Assembly: GCF_900109045.1 (NCBI RefSeq) | Contig: NZ_FNYL01000008.1 | Coordinates: forward strand, 310,001-374,000 | Reading direction: 5' to 3' | Length of the DNA stretch: 64,000 nt | Source of the DNA: Dyadobacter sp. SG02 | GTDB taxonomy: Bacteria; Bacteroidota; Bacteroidia; Cytophagales; Spirosomataceae | In this document: positions 18,707-28,114 of the stretch, piece by piece | Layout of the letters: every line of letters begins with the position of its first letter | Position numbering within the stretch: position 1 is the first letter of the stretch | Program-made: the position numbers and the translations under genes | Notes under the pieces: generated by a model | Seen by the model: only the letters and a program-made list of their open reading frames with translations | What the model was told of the DNA's origin: nothing | Database searches by the model: none

Positions 18707-19720
18707 ATGAATAAACACTTTTACTCACTGGATTACCTGAGGGGATTTGCCGCGGTTTCGGTGTGTCTATTCCATTTCAGTGATAAATTCGGTTTTCTAC
18801 CAACAGATGATCCTGTTAAATGGGCTTTTAGCGGGGGACATTTCGGGGTGGAGATTTTCTTTATTATATCCGGTCTCGTGATACCCTATTCGATGGCGAA
18901 AGGGCAGTATACACTTAGCAAAGTATTCGTTTTTTTAAAGAAAAGATTCATTCGGATCGAGCCGCCATACCTGCTTTGCGTGCTACTGGCGCTGGCGCTC
19001 AACTATGCTACGACGCTCTCTCCCGTGTATGTAGGAAAGCCTTTCAACATTGATTATGAGCAGTTGTTCTATCATATCGGCTATCTGAACGGCATAATGG
19101 GCAAAGACTGGCTTAACCAGGTTTTTTGGACCCTGGCGATCGAATTTCAGTATTACCTGCTCATAGCGGTGTTTTTCCCATTCATAAATCACAAAAACTG
19201 GCTGGTTTGGGGTATCAGTCTTATTGCTTTTAATGCGTCGGCCTCGCTGTTCGATCGAAACTTCGTTTTTAATTTTGCGATATTCTTTACGACCGGCATT
19301 CTACTGTATCGTTATCTCGCAGATAAGAGTAATAGGGTAGAAGTAATTGTTTCAGCAGTAATGGTACTGGGTGTTCTAGCTTATAATTACAGTTATAAAG
19401 AACTTTTGGTTACGATAGGCACAGTGATTGCCGCCGTGCTTCCATTGCGCCCTACATGGATAGGTGCCTTTTTCGGGAATATTTCTTACTCACTTTATCT
19501 CCTTCATTTCCCTATTGGCCTTAGAATAATCAATCTTGCGCAGCGATTTTCAGACGTGCAATCCGTGCGGCAGATGATGGTTTTTGTAGCATTGCTGGGG
19601 TCGGTTTTTGTGGCGTATTTTTATTATAAATACGTTGAGAAGCCATTTAAACTGATGTCTGCACGAGTGAAGTACGATACGAAGGCAAGTGCCGCAACCA
19701 GGACAGTAGAAGAGCACTAG
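18707..19720 (+). CDS. Acyltransferase-3 family membrane protein
   Basis: A 337-residue integral membrane acyltransferase (OafA/YrhL-type fold, about ten transmembrane segments). The N-terminal LDYLRGFAAVSVCLFHF carries the conserved Arg and catalytic His region, and GVEIFFIISGLVIPYSMAKG is the second family block. These enzymes transfer acetyl or other acyl groups to surface polysaccharides or lipids. The start at 18707 gives MNKHFYSLDYLRG, a family-typical opening; a TAGATTTG at 18661-18668 is a candidate -7 box. It opens the surface-polysaccharide island. Confidence 0.9.
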   Translation: MNKHFYSLDYLRGFAAVSVCLFHFSDKFGFLPTDDPVKWAFSGGHFGVEIFFIISGLVIPYSMAKGQYTLSKVFVFLKKRFIRIEPPYLLCVLLALALNYATTLSPVYVGKPFNIDYEQLFYHIGYLNGIMGKDWLNQVFWTLAIEFQYYLLIAVFFPFINHKNWLVWGISLIAFNASASLFDRNFVFNFAIFFTTGILLYRYLADKSNRVEVIVSAVMVLGVLAYNYSYKELLVTIGTVIAAVLPLRPTWIGAFFGNISYSLYLLHFPIGLRIINLAQRFSDVQSVRQMMVFVALLGSVFVAYFYYKYVEKPFKLMSARVKYDTKASAATRTVEEH

Positions 19721-19750
19721 TGGTGCAAGTTTAAGGGGGGATTATGTAGC

Positions 19751-19788
19751 AACAAAAAGCAGCTACGAACCCGGGTTCATAGCTGCTT
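19751..19788 (-). terminator. Terminator of the HTTM-like gene
   Basis: A long stem-loop (19758-19787, with AGCAGCTA pairing TAGCTGCT and inner GAACCC pairing GGGTTC) followed on the minus strand by TTTTTG. A diverged copy of the same hairpin occurs at 22103-22132. Confidence 0.78.
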
Positions 19789-19854
19789 CAAAATTTATAA
19801 CTGGCAACCGGACGCTAAGCGCAGGTGACGATGATCAGCACTCGTTGTCGTGGC

Positions 19855-20997
19855 TCACTGATAAGCTACATCGTTGCTAACATGCCTGTGCCCGCGTAAT
19901 GAGCGTAGAAGTTCGAAGCGGAAATCGAGGATGAAAACAGTGATCACGGTTATCCAGAGGGCGATGCTGAAATACAGAAAGCCTAAGATATTATCCTTGG
20001 GGATAAAAATTACCTCTGCCGGGACCATGGATAGTATTTGCTTTGTCCTGGCTATCAGTGCAATTACAATTAAACCACCGACGCCGTAGAACAGCAGCGA
20101 CCGACGCCTGATCGAGTCGGATACGTATGCATAGACGCGTGAATAGTCGATGAATGCAAGGTATACGATAGCATTGCAGCTAAAACTGATGTTGAGTACC
20201 ATCGTATTGATCAGGTGAAAAGAACAGGTGGCCAATAACCAGCCCCTCCACGACAAGCGTGACTTGATCAGGAAGAAAATCGGGCTTAATTCAAATGCGA
20301 CGGTAATAAAGTCGAGTATTTTGTAACTCCAGAATGGCAAGGAGTTGATCGCTGCCGATGCCAGCAGGTGCTGCCGTCTGACGCCGTAAAAGCAGTCATA
20401 AAGCCATCGGGCGGTACCGCTTTTGTCCATATTGAAGTTAGTCCACCAAAAGCCCTTTTCCAGTCCGGCTGCAAAAAAGCCGAAACAAACGAAAATCGAC
20501 AGTATGGAAAGTGCTTGTTCATTCCAATTGTTTGCCCTGGGTTTATCGGGAACCAATGCAAGTTTTGTCCCCCACTCAGAAAATGAAAAGCATGCTACTG
20601 TGGCGTATACAAGTATATTGTGATCTATTTTACTGAATGAAAACTGGAAATTTGTCGCAAATATGCCGAAGATCAGAAACGCAAATCCCGCTATCCTCGC
20701 GCGTATACCTAATGTAATTGCGAGCGCGCATGCGACCAGTATAAAGTCGACTACCAGCAGCAGCATTTGATCCGGAAAATCATCGAACAAGTTGGCAACA
20801 CTAAGGATCGGTGGATCGAAGTAGAATTGCGGCATATCACTCACCCATGCATAATTCGGTCCCCAAACAGTAAGGAGGAACAATCCATAAATAATCCGGA
20901 AAACACTGATGGATTCGGTATTCTGCCGGGTAGATGTGACTACCCGAGTCCAAAAAGCGGCATTGAGCCGCTCAACGTAAGTGGATAAGTCTTTCAT
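19855..20997 (-). CDS. HTTM-like multipass membrane protein
   Basis: A 380-residue protein with at least eight hydrophobic segments. The N-terminal part (SVFRIIYGLFLLTVWGPNY) and the segment FSFSKIDHNILVYATVACF, including the conserved His, resemble HTTM (horizontally transferred transmembrane) domains distantly related to vitamin-K-dependent gamma-carboxylases. The activity is unknown. It overlaps by 26 bp the end of a truncated gene on the same strand that was probably its operon partner. Codon use looks native. A terminator lies about 70 bp beyond the stop. Confidence 0.72.
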   Translation of the reverse strand: MKDLSTYVERLNAAFWTRVVTSTRQNTESISVFRIIYGLFLLTVWGPNYAWVSDMPQFYFDPPILSVANLFDDFPDQMLLLVVDFILVACALAITLGIRARIAGFAFLIFGIFATNFQFSFSKIDHNILVYATVACFSFSEWGTKLALVPDKPRANNWNEQALSILSIFVCFGFFAAGLEKGFWWTNFNMDKSGTARWLYDCFYGVRRQHLLASAAINSLPFWSYKILDFITVAFELSPIFFLIKSRLSWRGWLLATCSFHLINTMVLNISFSCNAIVYLAFIDYSRVYAYVSDSIRRRSLLFYGVGGLIVIALIARTKQILSMVPAEVIFIPKDNILGFLYFSIALWITVITVFILDFRFELLRSLRGHRHVSNDVAYQ

Positions 20998-21240
20998 CTG
21001 TAATTTTTTTGCTTATAAGTTTTCTTGTATCAGTTGCAATTGTTTCGGTATAGGTAACGATCCGCATCGTCGAATCGCGGAGTTGGTTAGTGATAAGGCG
21101 TTCCCGCAGCCAGGCAGCCATTTCATTTGCGTCCTTGGGCCTGTTCTTCTTTTTAAGGCCCAGGAACTTGTACACACGCTTGTCGCGGTGTGTTTCCACG
21201 ACCTTATCAAAACCAAAATTTGTCGTCGCCAGAAACGGAA
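20972..21240 (-). pseudogene. C-terminal fragment of the HTTM partner gene
   Basis: A minus-strand frame that stays open from about 21240 to its stop at 20972 and reads like a real protein end (FLATTNFGFDKVVETHRDKR, then RLITNQLRDSTMRIVTYTET). No proper start is found: upstream of about 21240 the frame enters sequence that belongs to the plus-strand SGNH-like fragment. Only an internal GTG (21199) is available. The overlap of 26 bp with the HTTM gene is typical of translationally coupled pairs. I read it as the remaining 3' end of a gene cut by rearrangement; the family is not certain (DUF5819-like is a guess). Confidence 0.5.
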
Positions 21241-21249
21241 AATACTGTA

Positions 21250-21888
21250 CCCTACGTCCGTGAAGGTGATATTGTTTTGGTTATCCCCGAATACAACCAA
21301 TTCTACACCGATTTGCTTTACGGGTATACAGAACTCGTTTCAATCCTTTTCGACGTGTATCCCGACGGCATTCAGCAGATCGATATTAAACAATGGTGGC
21401 ATCTCATACCGTTTATGCCTTTCTACGCGGCTTCGAAGCTTAAACTATCCAAGCTGCCCGCTGCCACCGCAGAGGTAGGCGTGTACGACCGGAAGGCATT
21501 CAACAGCTACGGTGATGCGTATCTCCATTGGACAAAGCCCCCGGCTAAATTTAAGGCTGCAAAAGAAGTGCAGGCAGACAACCAGGTGAACCCGGAGGCG
21601 ATGCAGCTACTCGTGGATTTTCAGCAATACGTCGAAGGTAAGAAAGCAACTATGATCCTTATGCCACCGGCTTACCAATCGACATCTTTCACAAACCAGA
21701 AGCCGATGATCGATAAGATTCAGCAGGCGATCCAAGAGAAAAACCTTCCACTGATCGCTGCTCCGGAACGCTACAAGTTGCCGGATTCAGTATTTTATGA
21801 TTCCAATTACCATCTCATTCTGCCTGGGATCGAACGCCGCAGCAATTTGATGATCGAGGATCTAACTCGCGTTGCCGGGGCGTTGTGA
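21250..21888 (+). pseudogene. 5'-truncated copy of the SGNH/DltD-like gene
   Basis: Residues from PYVREGDIVLVIPEYNQFYT to the stop closely match the second two thirds of the intact SGNH-like protein at 30664-31638 (PYIRQGDILVVIPEYSQYYT; QLLVDFQQYVEGKKATM is identical). The first third, which in the intact protein holds the signal anchor and the nucleophile motif GGSNVAYG, is missing. The catalytic D-x-x-H segment (DSNYHLILPG) is kept. Without a nucleophile it should be inactive. Its 5' edge touches the equally truncated minus-strand fragment. Confidence 0.85.
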
Positions 21889-21891
21889 AAA

Positions 21892-22045
21892 CCTCCTCAC
21901 GCTGGTGGTCTCTGATGTCCGCCGCATTCCTATCATCGATATGCACGTGAAATACACCGCGCTACTGGTCGATAGGGCCTAACTCAAAATTTTCGAGGAT
22001 GAATTCTGGTAATAGGAACTGAATGATTGGCAGGAGATCCACGCT
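21892..22045 (-). pseudogene. Remnant of an ISAon1-like transposase N-terminal protein
   Basis: The minus strand reads LLPIIQFLLPEFILENFELG, then a stop, then FHVHIDDRNAADIRDHQREEVF in the same frame. The LLPEFIxExF opening resembles the N-terminal protein of ISAon1-type elements common in Bacteroidota. No start, no C-terminal part and no transposase domain are present. This is a tentative identification of an insertion-sequence relic beside the broken SGNH-like gene. Confidence 0.35.
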
Positions 22046-22095
22046 CCACAACTTTTTTTTCGGACTGGTCCACTTTTTGATTTGAGCCGTGGTAT

Positions 22096-22132
22096 CAAAA
22101 AAAGCAGTCACAAACCTGAGTTCATAACTGCT
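22096..22132 (-). terminator. Orphan stem-loop terminator, copy of the one at 19758
   Basis: Stem-loop 22103-22132 (AGCAGT pairs ACTGCT, with inner wobble pairs) followed on the minus strand by seven T. The sequence around it (GTTCATAACTGCTT, then CCCGCAACCG) resembles the terminator at 19758-19787. No intact minus-strand gene ends here. Confidence 0.6.
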
Positions 22133-23162
22133 TGAATTCAGTACCCGCAACCGAACAAATGTCGAACCAAATTCTGATCGATTTACAGAATTTATCAGAT
22201 ATAATTATCTAAACATGAAATTATTATTTGTTTGATAAATTTATTATTGTGTGGTCGTCCCGATTAAACTTCTCGTAGGCGAGGTCATGACACAGGAAGT
22301 GTAGCAGCTCTCCGAAGTTATTATATTGTGGCTTTTTATGGGCATCTTCGTGGCGCCTCTTCGGAACACCAGGAATATAGCTACAGACATTGGAGCGGTT
22401 TTGTGTGCGACCAAAGAGTCAGATGTGAGAACCTTCGTTTAAAAATGAGGTTGTCTGAGGTTATAATTTAAATACAAATATTACACGGGTTACTAGGCTA
22501 AAACCGTGATCTAGGGAGACATTCTTATCGTCTCTGCAGCTCGTTCAAAAGTGAATTAACCGTTTATTTCTGGATCAATCATTTCAGCAAGAATGGCTTC
22601 AAGCTGATCGTCCGAAAAAGAGACATTTCCTGACAATTACAAACAGTCCGCGATGTAAGGTAATTCAATTTGCTCTAATTTTTCGTCAAGGTGAAGTATG
22701 CTAGGTGATTGACACTCAGATTTGCCTATAATCTAATGAGTATCTTCAATTATATTGATATTTAACCTAGTTCCAATCCTAGAAAAATTGGTTTTATGTG
22801 ATTTAATTTCTTTTCCTATTGGGTCAATAAGCTGGCTATGTAGCCTTAAGTAAAAAGATTCTATAACGTCCAGTCACAAAGTCATGCTGGGTGAGCCGTC
22901 ATTAAGGCCACCAAGCTGACGGTTTAGCTTATCTTCAGGATGCTTGGAGACGGTGTGACGTATTCTTATGTCGCTTACTTGTATCCCGGCCTGAGCGCTG
23001 AAGCTATACTTGCAGTAATATAGTATGTGGCAGATTTGGCGCCAACGAGAAGGATGTAAAAGTTGCTCGATGATTTGCTACATATTTTCTCAATTCATTT
23101 GTAACAACTACGAGTGAAACGGTCGGTACTGGTAGAAGAGATATTTCTTTTGATGGCGGCGA
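22133..23162. other. About 1 kb AT-rich stretch without an intact gene
   Basis: No frame with a plausible start and family match is seen. On the minus strand 22224-22418 is open for 64 codons without a start and reads like a protein end (RRHEDAHKKPQYNNFGELLH); I take it as a possible remnant of a lost gene. The rest shows no RNA gene, CRISPR or clear promoter. The stretch is visibly richer in A/T than the flanking core genes. Confidence 0.5.
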
Positions 23163-24485
23163 TTAGCTTTGTTGCTGGCTAATAATGGGTGGCTCGATTA
23201 GTAGAGCCCTAAGCACTAAGTTAAGGATCTTGGCAACGATCGTACAAAAAATTAAAAAAAATATCGCCCAAAAACTTGTATTGCCAAATAGCAGAATGTC
23301 ATCGATTAAACGGGAAGAACAGCTAATTAACGTTACCATAAATAAGAAGCCAAAATATCCGACTTTTGAAGCATCTAATTTTGTATACAGATGCCTCAAA
23401 TATCCCACCAATAAGCCTATGATAAGAGCATAGACAAAACCGCCCCATAAACCGAAGAAATGGTAGGCAAGGTAATTATATCTACCGTTGGCTCCTGATG
23501 TGCGGCTGCCTGAGTAAAATGCGAAAACATCAACTCCAACAGGTTCGGGAGGAACGATTTCGAAACCAAGATTTTTCAAGATTGTTCCCCAACCTGGATA
23601 AAATGCGTACTTGAAAAATGAAGATTCTTGTATGCTAGCGAATACATCATCATAGTACCCAAGAAGGAATATATCGCCACTTGCCATCAATCGCAGCCCC
23701 ACCTGTTGTAAAGCACTTGATGCATTGGCTCCAACTGAAACCATAACGACTCCTATCGGAAATGCTGCTAGTACTAACAGTAACGGCCATGGGATATTAA
23801 TTTTCTTTATCTGACCATGGAGCATTAGTGGATAGATAGTCAGAAAATAGAGTGCAAAAAATGTAAATATCCCTGATTTTGAGCCTGTTGTGGCCAAATC
23901 AAATAGCAACACTAAGCAGATGATAATCTCTAATGCGTTTAAACGTTGTTTTAAAACCAAGGTCTTATAATATATAGTCAGTATGACCAATGTTCGAAAC
24001 GAAACTAGGAATGCTCGAATTATTCCATGACCGCCGTATGCAGACACGTGATTGTTTTCGGTATCTAGCAAAACAATTCCAACGGTCTTTAAATTTATAG
24101 CTTCAACAATCACATATGCTACGCAAACAATGAAGACAAATAAGTCAAATTCGGTTATCCCCTTTCCATTTTTCAGAAGGTTATTCCGTTGTTTTCCTAT
24201 GCGAAACGCGGGAATAAAGGATCCAGTTAGTAACCCGACGAAAAGTGAAATTTCAGTGCCAACGAATGACATTCCATAGACTGGCTTTAGCTTGTCGTCA
24301 GCATAGAGAAAGTATACACAAAATGCGCTTGCTGCAAGATTTAAAGTTGTGAGGAACATAGGGTCGAATATTCCCCAGTACACCTTCCTGTAAATCAGTA
24401 AATATACGCAGACTATGATGGCATAGATAGTGCCATATCTAAGCCAGTTATCTAGAATCGAAGAAACGAAAAACTCAGTTGCCAC
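23163..24485 (-). CDS. Orphan O-antigen/exopolysaccharide polymerase (Wzy-like), second copy
   Basis: A 440-residue multipass membrane protein nearly co-linear with the polymerase at 60987-62294. Shared segments include YWGIFDPMF, INLKTVGIVLL, HGIIRAFLVS, SVGANASSA, QQVGLRLMASGDIFLLGY, YAFYPGWGTILKNLGF and RTSGANGRYNYLAYHFFGLW. Such proteins polymerise lipid-linked repeat units in the periplasm. The GTG at 24485 aligns exactly with the ATG of the other copy; a longer frame upstream has no homology. It stands alone between remnant DNA and a decayed IS, is clearly more AT-rich, and ends in its own sequence (LIEPPIISQQQS). Probably a transferred or anciently duplicated copy. Confidence 0.82.
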   Translation of the reverse strand: MATEFFVSSILDNWLRYGTIYAIIVCVYLLIYRKVYWGIFDPMFLTTLNLAASAFCVYFLYADDKLKPVYGMSFVGTEISLFVGLLTGSFIPAFRIGKQRNNLLKNGKGITEFDLFVFIVCVAYVIVEAINLKTVGIVLLDTENNHVSAYGGHGIIRAFLVSFRTLVILTIYYKTLVLKQRLNALEIIICLVLLFDLATTGSKSGIFTFFALYFLTIYPLMLHGQIKKINIPWPLLLVLAAFPIGVVMVSVGANASSALQQVGLRLMASGDIFLLGYYDDVFASIQESSFFKYAFYPGWGTILKNLGFEIVPPEPVGVDVFAFYSGSRTSGANGRYNYLAYHFFGLWGGFVYALIIGLLVGYLRHLYTKLDASKVGYFGFLFMVTLISCSSRLIDDILLFGNTSFWAIFFLIFCTIVAKILNLVLRALLIEPPIISQQQS

Positions 24486-25009
24486 TCGTAGTTTTTTTTG
24501 GTAAGCTCGCTTGCTAAACTCAGTACATCGGGCGAAGTTACTAAACATTAAGAAAATCGCACTACTTGCGCAATTTTTGGGAGTGACGGAGGGGTGCACT
24601 GAGTGCGGGCTATATTCGATTTTGAGGCTTAATGGACAAGCGCATCCGTCTTTCCAACTCACGCCTGATGAGGAGCCTTTGTACATATTACTTGGGCCTG
24701 ACCCGACAACCGATTTTTTTGAGTGCGGTTCTTCTGCGGAAGCGGCTATGCTTGATTGGGATAATAATTTAAATGACTTCGTTCAGTCCACGATCCGGAC
24801 GCTGCTCCCTTGCAGGGTATGTGTTAGCTACCGTGACCGCTTGGCCCAACAATATCGGATAGGCGATCATATCGACTGGAATTCGGGAATGTTTTGCCCA
24901 TGATGGTCAATCCTAAGGCCACTAAGAATGACCTCCCTCCGTCAAACGAGACAGCTGATAATTAGAGATTTTCGGTAGCAAAAACAGGTCAAAATTGTAA
25001 TTTGTCACT
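24486..25009. other. Spacer before the decayed IS; no supported gene
   Basis: A plus-strand frame of 130 codons exists at 24511-24903, but its composition (many Cys, no recognisable motif) and the opposing extension of the polymerase frame give no reason to call a gene. It may contain part of the IS terminal region, but no inverted repeat could be fixed. Confidence 0.4.
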
Positions 25010-26150
25010 ATGAAAAAGTCTAAATTCACCGAGGTGCAGATTGCGTATGCCCTTAGGCAATCTGAGGCCGGAACGCGGGTCGAAGACATCTGTCGTCAAA
25101 TGGGCGTCTCTCAGGCAATATTTTTGCCTGGAAAAAGAAGTTTGGTGGGCTGGGGGTTACTGAGCTCCGAAAATTGCGCCAGTTGGAGGAAGAAAACGCC
25201 CAATTGAAGAAGATGGTAGCGGAGCGGGCCGCCGCGGCTGGGCTTATACAAGCAGATGCTACAAGATGTCATTAAAAAAAGTTGTGAAACTGCCGTACAA
25301 AAAGGAAATGGCAATTGGCTTATTTCGAATTATCGCGTCTCAATTCAACGAGCGTGCCGGTGCGCGAAGTTGGTTCGGGCGATGTATTATTATAAACACC
25401 ACCGGCGGGACGACGCGTTGCTGGCAATGCGGATGAAGGAAATCGCCAATACCAGGGTTCGATATGGATTCCAGCGAATTTTTGTGCTGTTGAAAGAGAA
25501 GGATTCAGTGACAATCACAAGCGAGTTTATCGTGTTTATAAGGCCTGTGAGCTGAATTTGCGAACAAAGAGACTAAGAAGGAGCCGGAGCGCTGAGCACC
25601 GATTGGAACGATTGGACACCCAAGGAATAAATAAGGTGTGGAGCGGACGCCGCGCGGTGTGGATTTCGTGCAAGATGCGCTCTTCAACGGCGAACGGTTT
25701 AGGGTATTAACTGTAGTCGATAATTGCAGCAAAATTTGCCATGGGCTGCTGCCTGGCAAATCCTTGAAAGGAGTTGATGTTGCGGCTGAACTGACCAGGA
25801 TTTGCTTGGCTGAAGGCTGTCGTCCAGAACGAATTCAATGTGACAATGGTAGTGAATTTATCTCGAAGGAAATGGATTTATGGGCATATTCAAATGGTGT
25901 GACGCTCGACTTTTCCAGGCCCGGAAAACCTACTGATAATCCATACGTTGAATCATTTAATGGAAAATTCCGAGATGAATGCCTTTCCGTCAATTGATTC
26001 TTATCGCTGGGCGACGCCCAGGAAAAAATTGAAGACTTTCGATTGGAATACAATCACTTCAGACCTTACAGTGCACTGAACGATTTAACTCCGAAAGAAT
26101 TTGTTAATTTACATCAAGGAACACCGGAAACTTTACTTTCAACCGTCTGA
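25010..26150 (+). pseudogene. Decayed IS3-family (IS407-group) transposase, orfA+orfB
   Basis: The start MKKSKFTEVQIAYALRQSEA is a typical OrfA of the IS407 group. The frame breaks after MGVSQAIF (the expected AWKKKFGGLGVTELRKL continues in another frame), again before YKQMLQDVIKK, again inside the OrfB start, and again at NKVWSG before VDFVQDALFNGERFRVL. The DDE segment is still readable: Asp in VDFVQDAL, Asp in IQCDNGSEF, Glu in YVESFNGKFRDECL, then a stop, then EKIEDFRLEYNHFRPYSALN in another frame. At least four frame changes plus a stop make it inactive. Confidence 0.88.
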
Positions 26151-26441
26151 ATACCTGGGAGGACGTCAATGCCAAAGAATCGATTAGCTACCTATTCTCC
26201 ATAATTGGAATTAGTTATTTATAGGATAGAGGTTAAGAGCAGTTATTTGCACGGTATTATACATGGGCTCTAGCCATAAATACCAACATTTGTCGATACA
26301 TTTCTACAAACCGGGTTGCGTCGGACTCAGAAAATAAATCTTTATTGCATTTGAAAAAATTAATTTATACGCTTGTGTTCAACGTGAAATCTATTCGCGT
26401 CTTAACTGTTCAATTTACGTCAACATTTAACCGGATTTGCA

Positions 26442-28061
26442 ATGGAAGAATTTGTTAGCTATTTTACAGATAAAATCCTCTCTGATCGCCAGAATATTTG
26501 GAGCAATAATATTGGAACCACCGTAGGAACAGCATTTCCTCCGGCGAGTTCATTTGCCGCAAACACGCTAACTATTAATCAAGGATACAACGGTGCAAAT
26601 GCTATCTTAAAACGAAGTTTCGTCACATCAATTTTTACCAACAGCAATACTGGCGATAAAATTTGGTTAAGACTATTGCTTACAGAATCAAAGGTTGGTC
26701 TTGTTAACGACATTTTAACTATTTCTTTAAAGAGGGCAGGAGTAGATGTGACCCCTTTACCAAACGAGATCACTCTTAGGTCATATTCTGAAAACCCGTT
26801 GTGGCTAGAAATGATACTTCCATATACATTGCAATCTGCAAGCGATAACCTAGAAATTACGTTAACTGTCAAATCGACTGCCCCAGTTCAGAGTTCAAGC
26901 CAAACTATTTCCTGGCAAACGCTTAATCTTTTCAATCGGACAGATGGTTATACAAATGCGATAGATATTGTAGATTCTGCAACTCGAAAATCAGAATATG
27001 TCTACACTTTTTTTGAGAGGGCTGCAACAATTTCAAAAGCCCCGATTAACTCGGGCGCAGACAGCAGCGCAAGAATTCAAAGTGAGATAAACAATGCCAT
27101 TGCTACGAGCGGAGAGATTATCTTTCCACAAAAAGGAGCTATCCTGGTTAAGACACCGCTATCAATCAGTGGGGGGCTTTTCATGAAAGGCCGGGGCACC
27201 ATCTTCAAGGTAGATATTCCCGGTTCGGGCCAAGAGTTATTCACGGTAAGCACCCCAGAGAGAATTATTTGCGAGGATTTCACGATATACCGAGAGAACG
27301 GAAGTGTTATGCCCACTAGCTTTAAGTTTACCGTCTCTAATAAAGATAGTATTTTTAGACGGATTACATTTGAAAACATTCCGGAAACTCTCTATCTGGA
27401 TTATGTTGATGGGCTGGTTCTTGATAGTTGCACTTTCGTTGCTGGACAGAATTCCATAAAAATTGGGTACACCAACCCCTCCAGTGTCAAAAACGTTACA
27501 ATTCAGAATTGCAAATTTATCGGCGTAAATATTGCTTGTATTTGGGCAAAGTCGTCAAGTAATTTAAATATATATAATAACCGCTTCGCGGTTGGGTCGG
27601 TCGCTCCTGAGCGAAACATTGTTGTTATACCAGAAAGTGGTGATAATCAGAATCTTCGAATTATAGGAAATGTATCTGACGCTTTTATTAAATATTCGAT
27701 TAGGGTTGGAACAGACTTAACAGCAACTCTCAAGAATGTCCTTATCTCTGACAACTGTTTAGTCGATAATTCGGGAACGACTGATTGTTTGCCGATTGCT
27801 GTGACTGGAAAAAATCCTGCTCCAAGTAGCCCTCCATTTAGTATTGACGGAATTGTAATTAAAGATAATCAGATACGAAACAGGGCTATTGGTATTTATG
27901 TCAAGGATATAAGTAATTTGAATTTGAATGGCAATAGCGTGATCGGACAGGTTGGTTTAGCTACTACAAGGGGACTTTATGCAGAGAATTGTGTGACTCC
28001 GAGAATAATTGATCTCAATTTACTTTCTGGGCAAATTTTGACCAACATCATCACTCCGTAG
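26442..28061 (+). CDS. Right-handed beta-helix (pectate-lyase-like) protein
   Basis: A 539-residue protein. Residues about 1-190 are beta-rich and unassigned (GYNGANAILKRSFVTSIFTN...). From about 200 a Pectate_lyase_3-like start (INSGADSSARIQSEINNAI...EIIFPQKGAILVKTPLSISG) leads into repeated beta-helix coils (NVTIQNCKFIGVN, NLNIYNNRFAVG, NVLISDNCLVDN, GIVIKDNQIRNRAIGIYVKD, NLNLNGNSVIGQ). The fold is used by polysaccharide lyases, epimerases and phage tail-spike depolymerases. No signal peptide is visible. The gene is AT-rich and lies 53 bp before the GH29-like gene, so the two are probably one transcript acting on the same glycan. Confidence 0.75.
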   Translation: MEEFVSYFTDKILSDRQNIWSNNIGTTVGTAFPPASSFAANTLTINQGYNGANAILKRSFVTSIFTNSNTGDKIWLRLLLTESKVGLVNDILTISLKRAGVDVTPLPNEITLRSYSENPLWLEMILPYTLQSASDNLEITLTVKSTAPVQSSSQTISWQTLNLFNRTDGYTNAIDIVDSATRKSEYVYTFFERAATISKAPINSGADSSARIQSEINNAIATSGEIIFPQKGAILVKTPLSISGGLFMKGRGTIFKVDIPGSGQELFTVSTPERIICEDFTIYRENGSVMPTSFKFTVSNKDSIFRRITFENIPETLYLDYVDGLVLDSCTFVAGQNSIKIGYTNPSSVKNVTIQNCKFIGVNIACIWAKSSSNLNIYNNRFAVGSVAPERNIVVIPESGDNQNLRIIGNVSDAFIKYSIRVGTDLTATLKNVLISDNCLVDNSGTTDCLPIAVTGKNPAPSSPPFSIDGIVIKDNQIRNRAIGIYVKDISNLNLNGNSVIGQVGLATTRGLYAENCVTPRIIDLNLLSGQILTNIITP

Positions 28062-28114
28062 TTCAAGACCTTAATTCTGAATTTTCACTAATCTGTGTTT
28101 TAACCACGAGCGAA

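Noticed and set aside
24511..24903. 130-codon plus-strand frame upstream of the decayed IS
   Set aside because: No recognised motif and no supporting context; likely chance frame.
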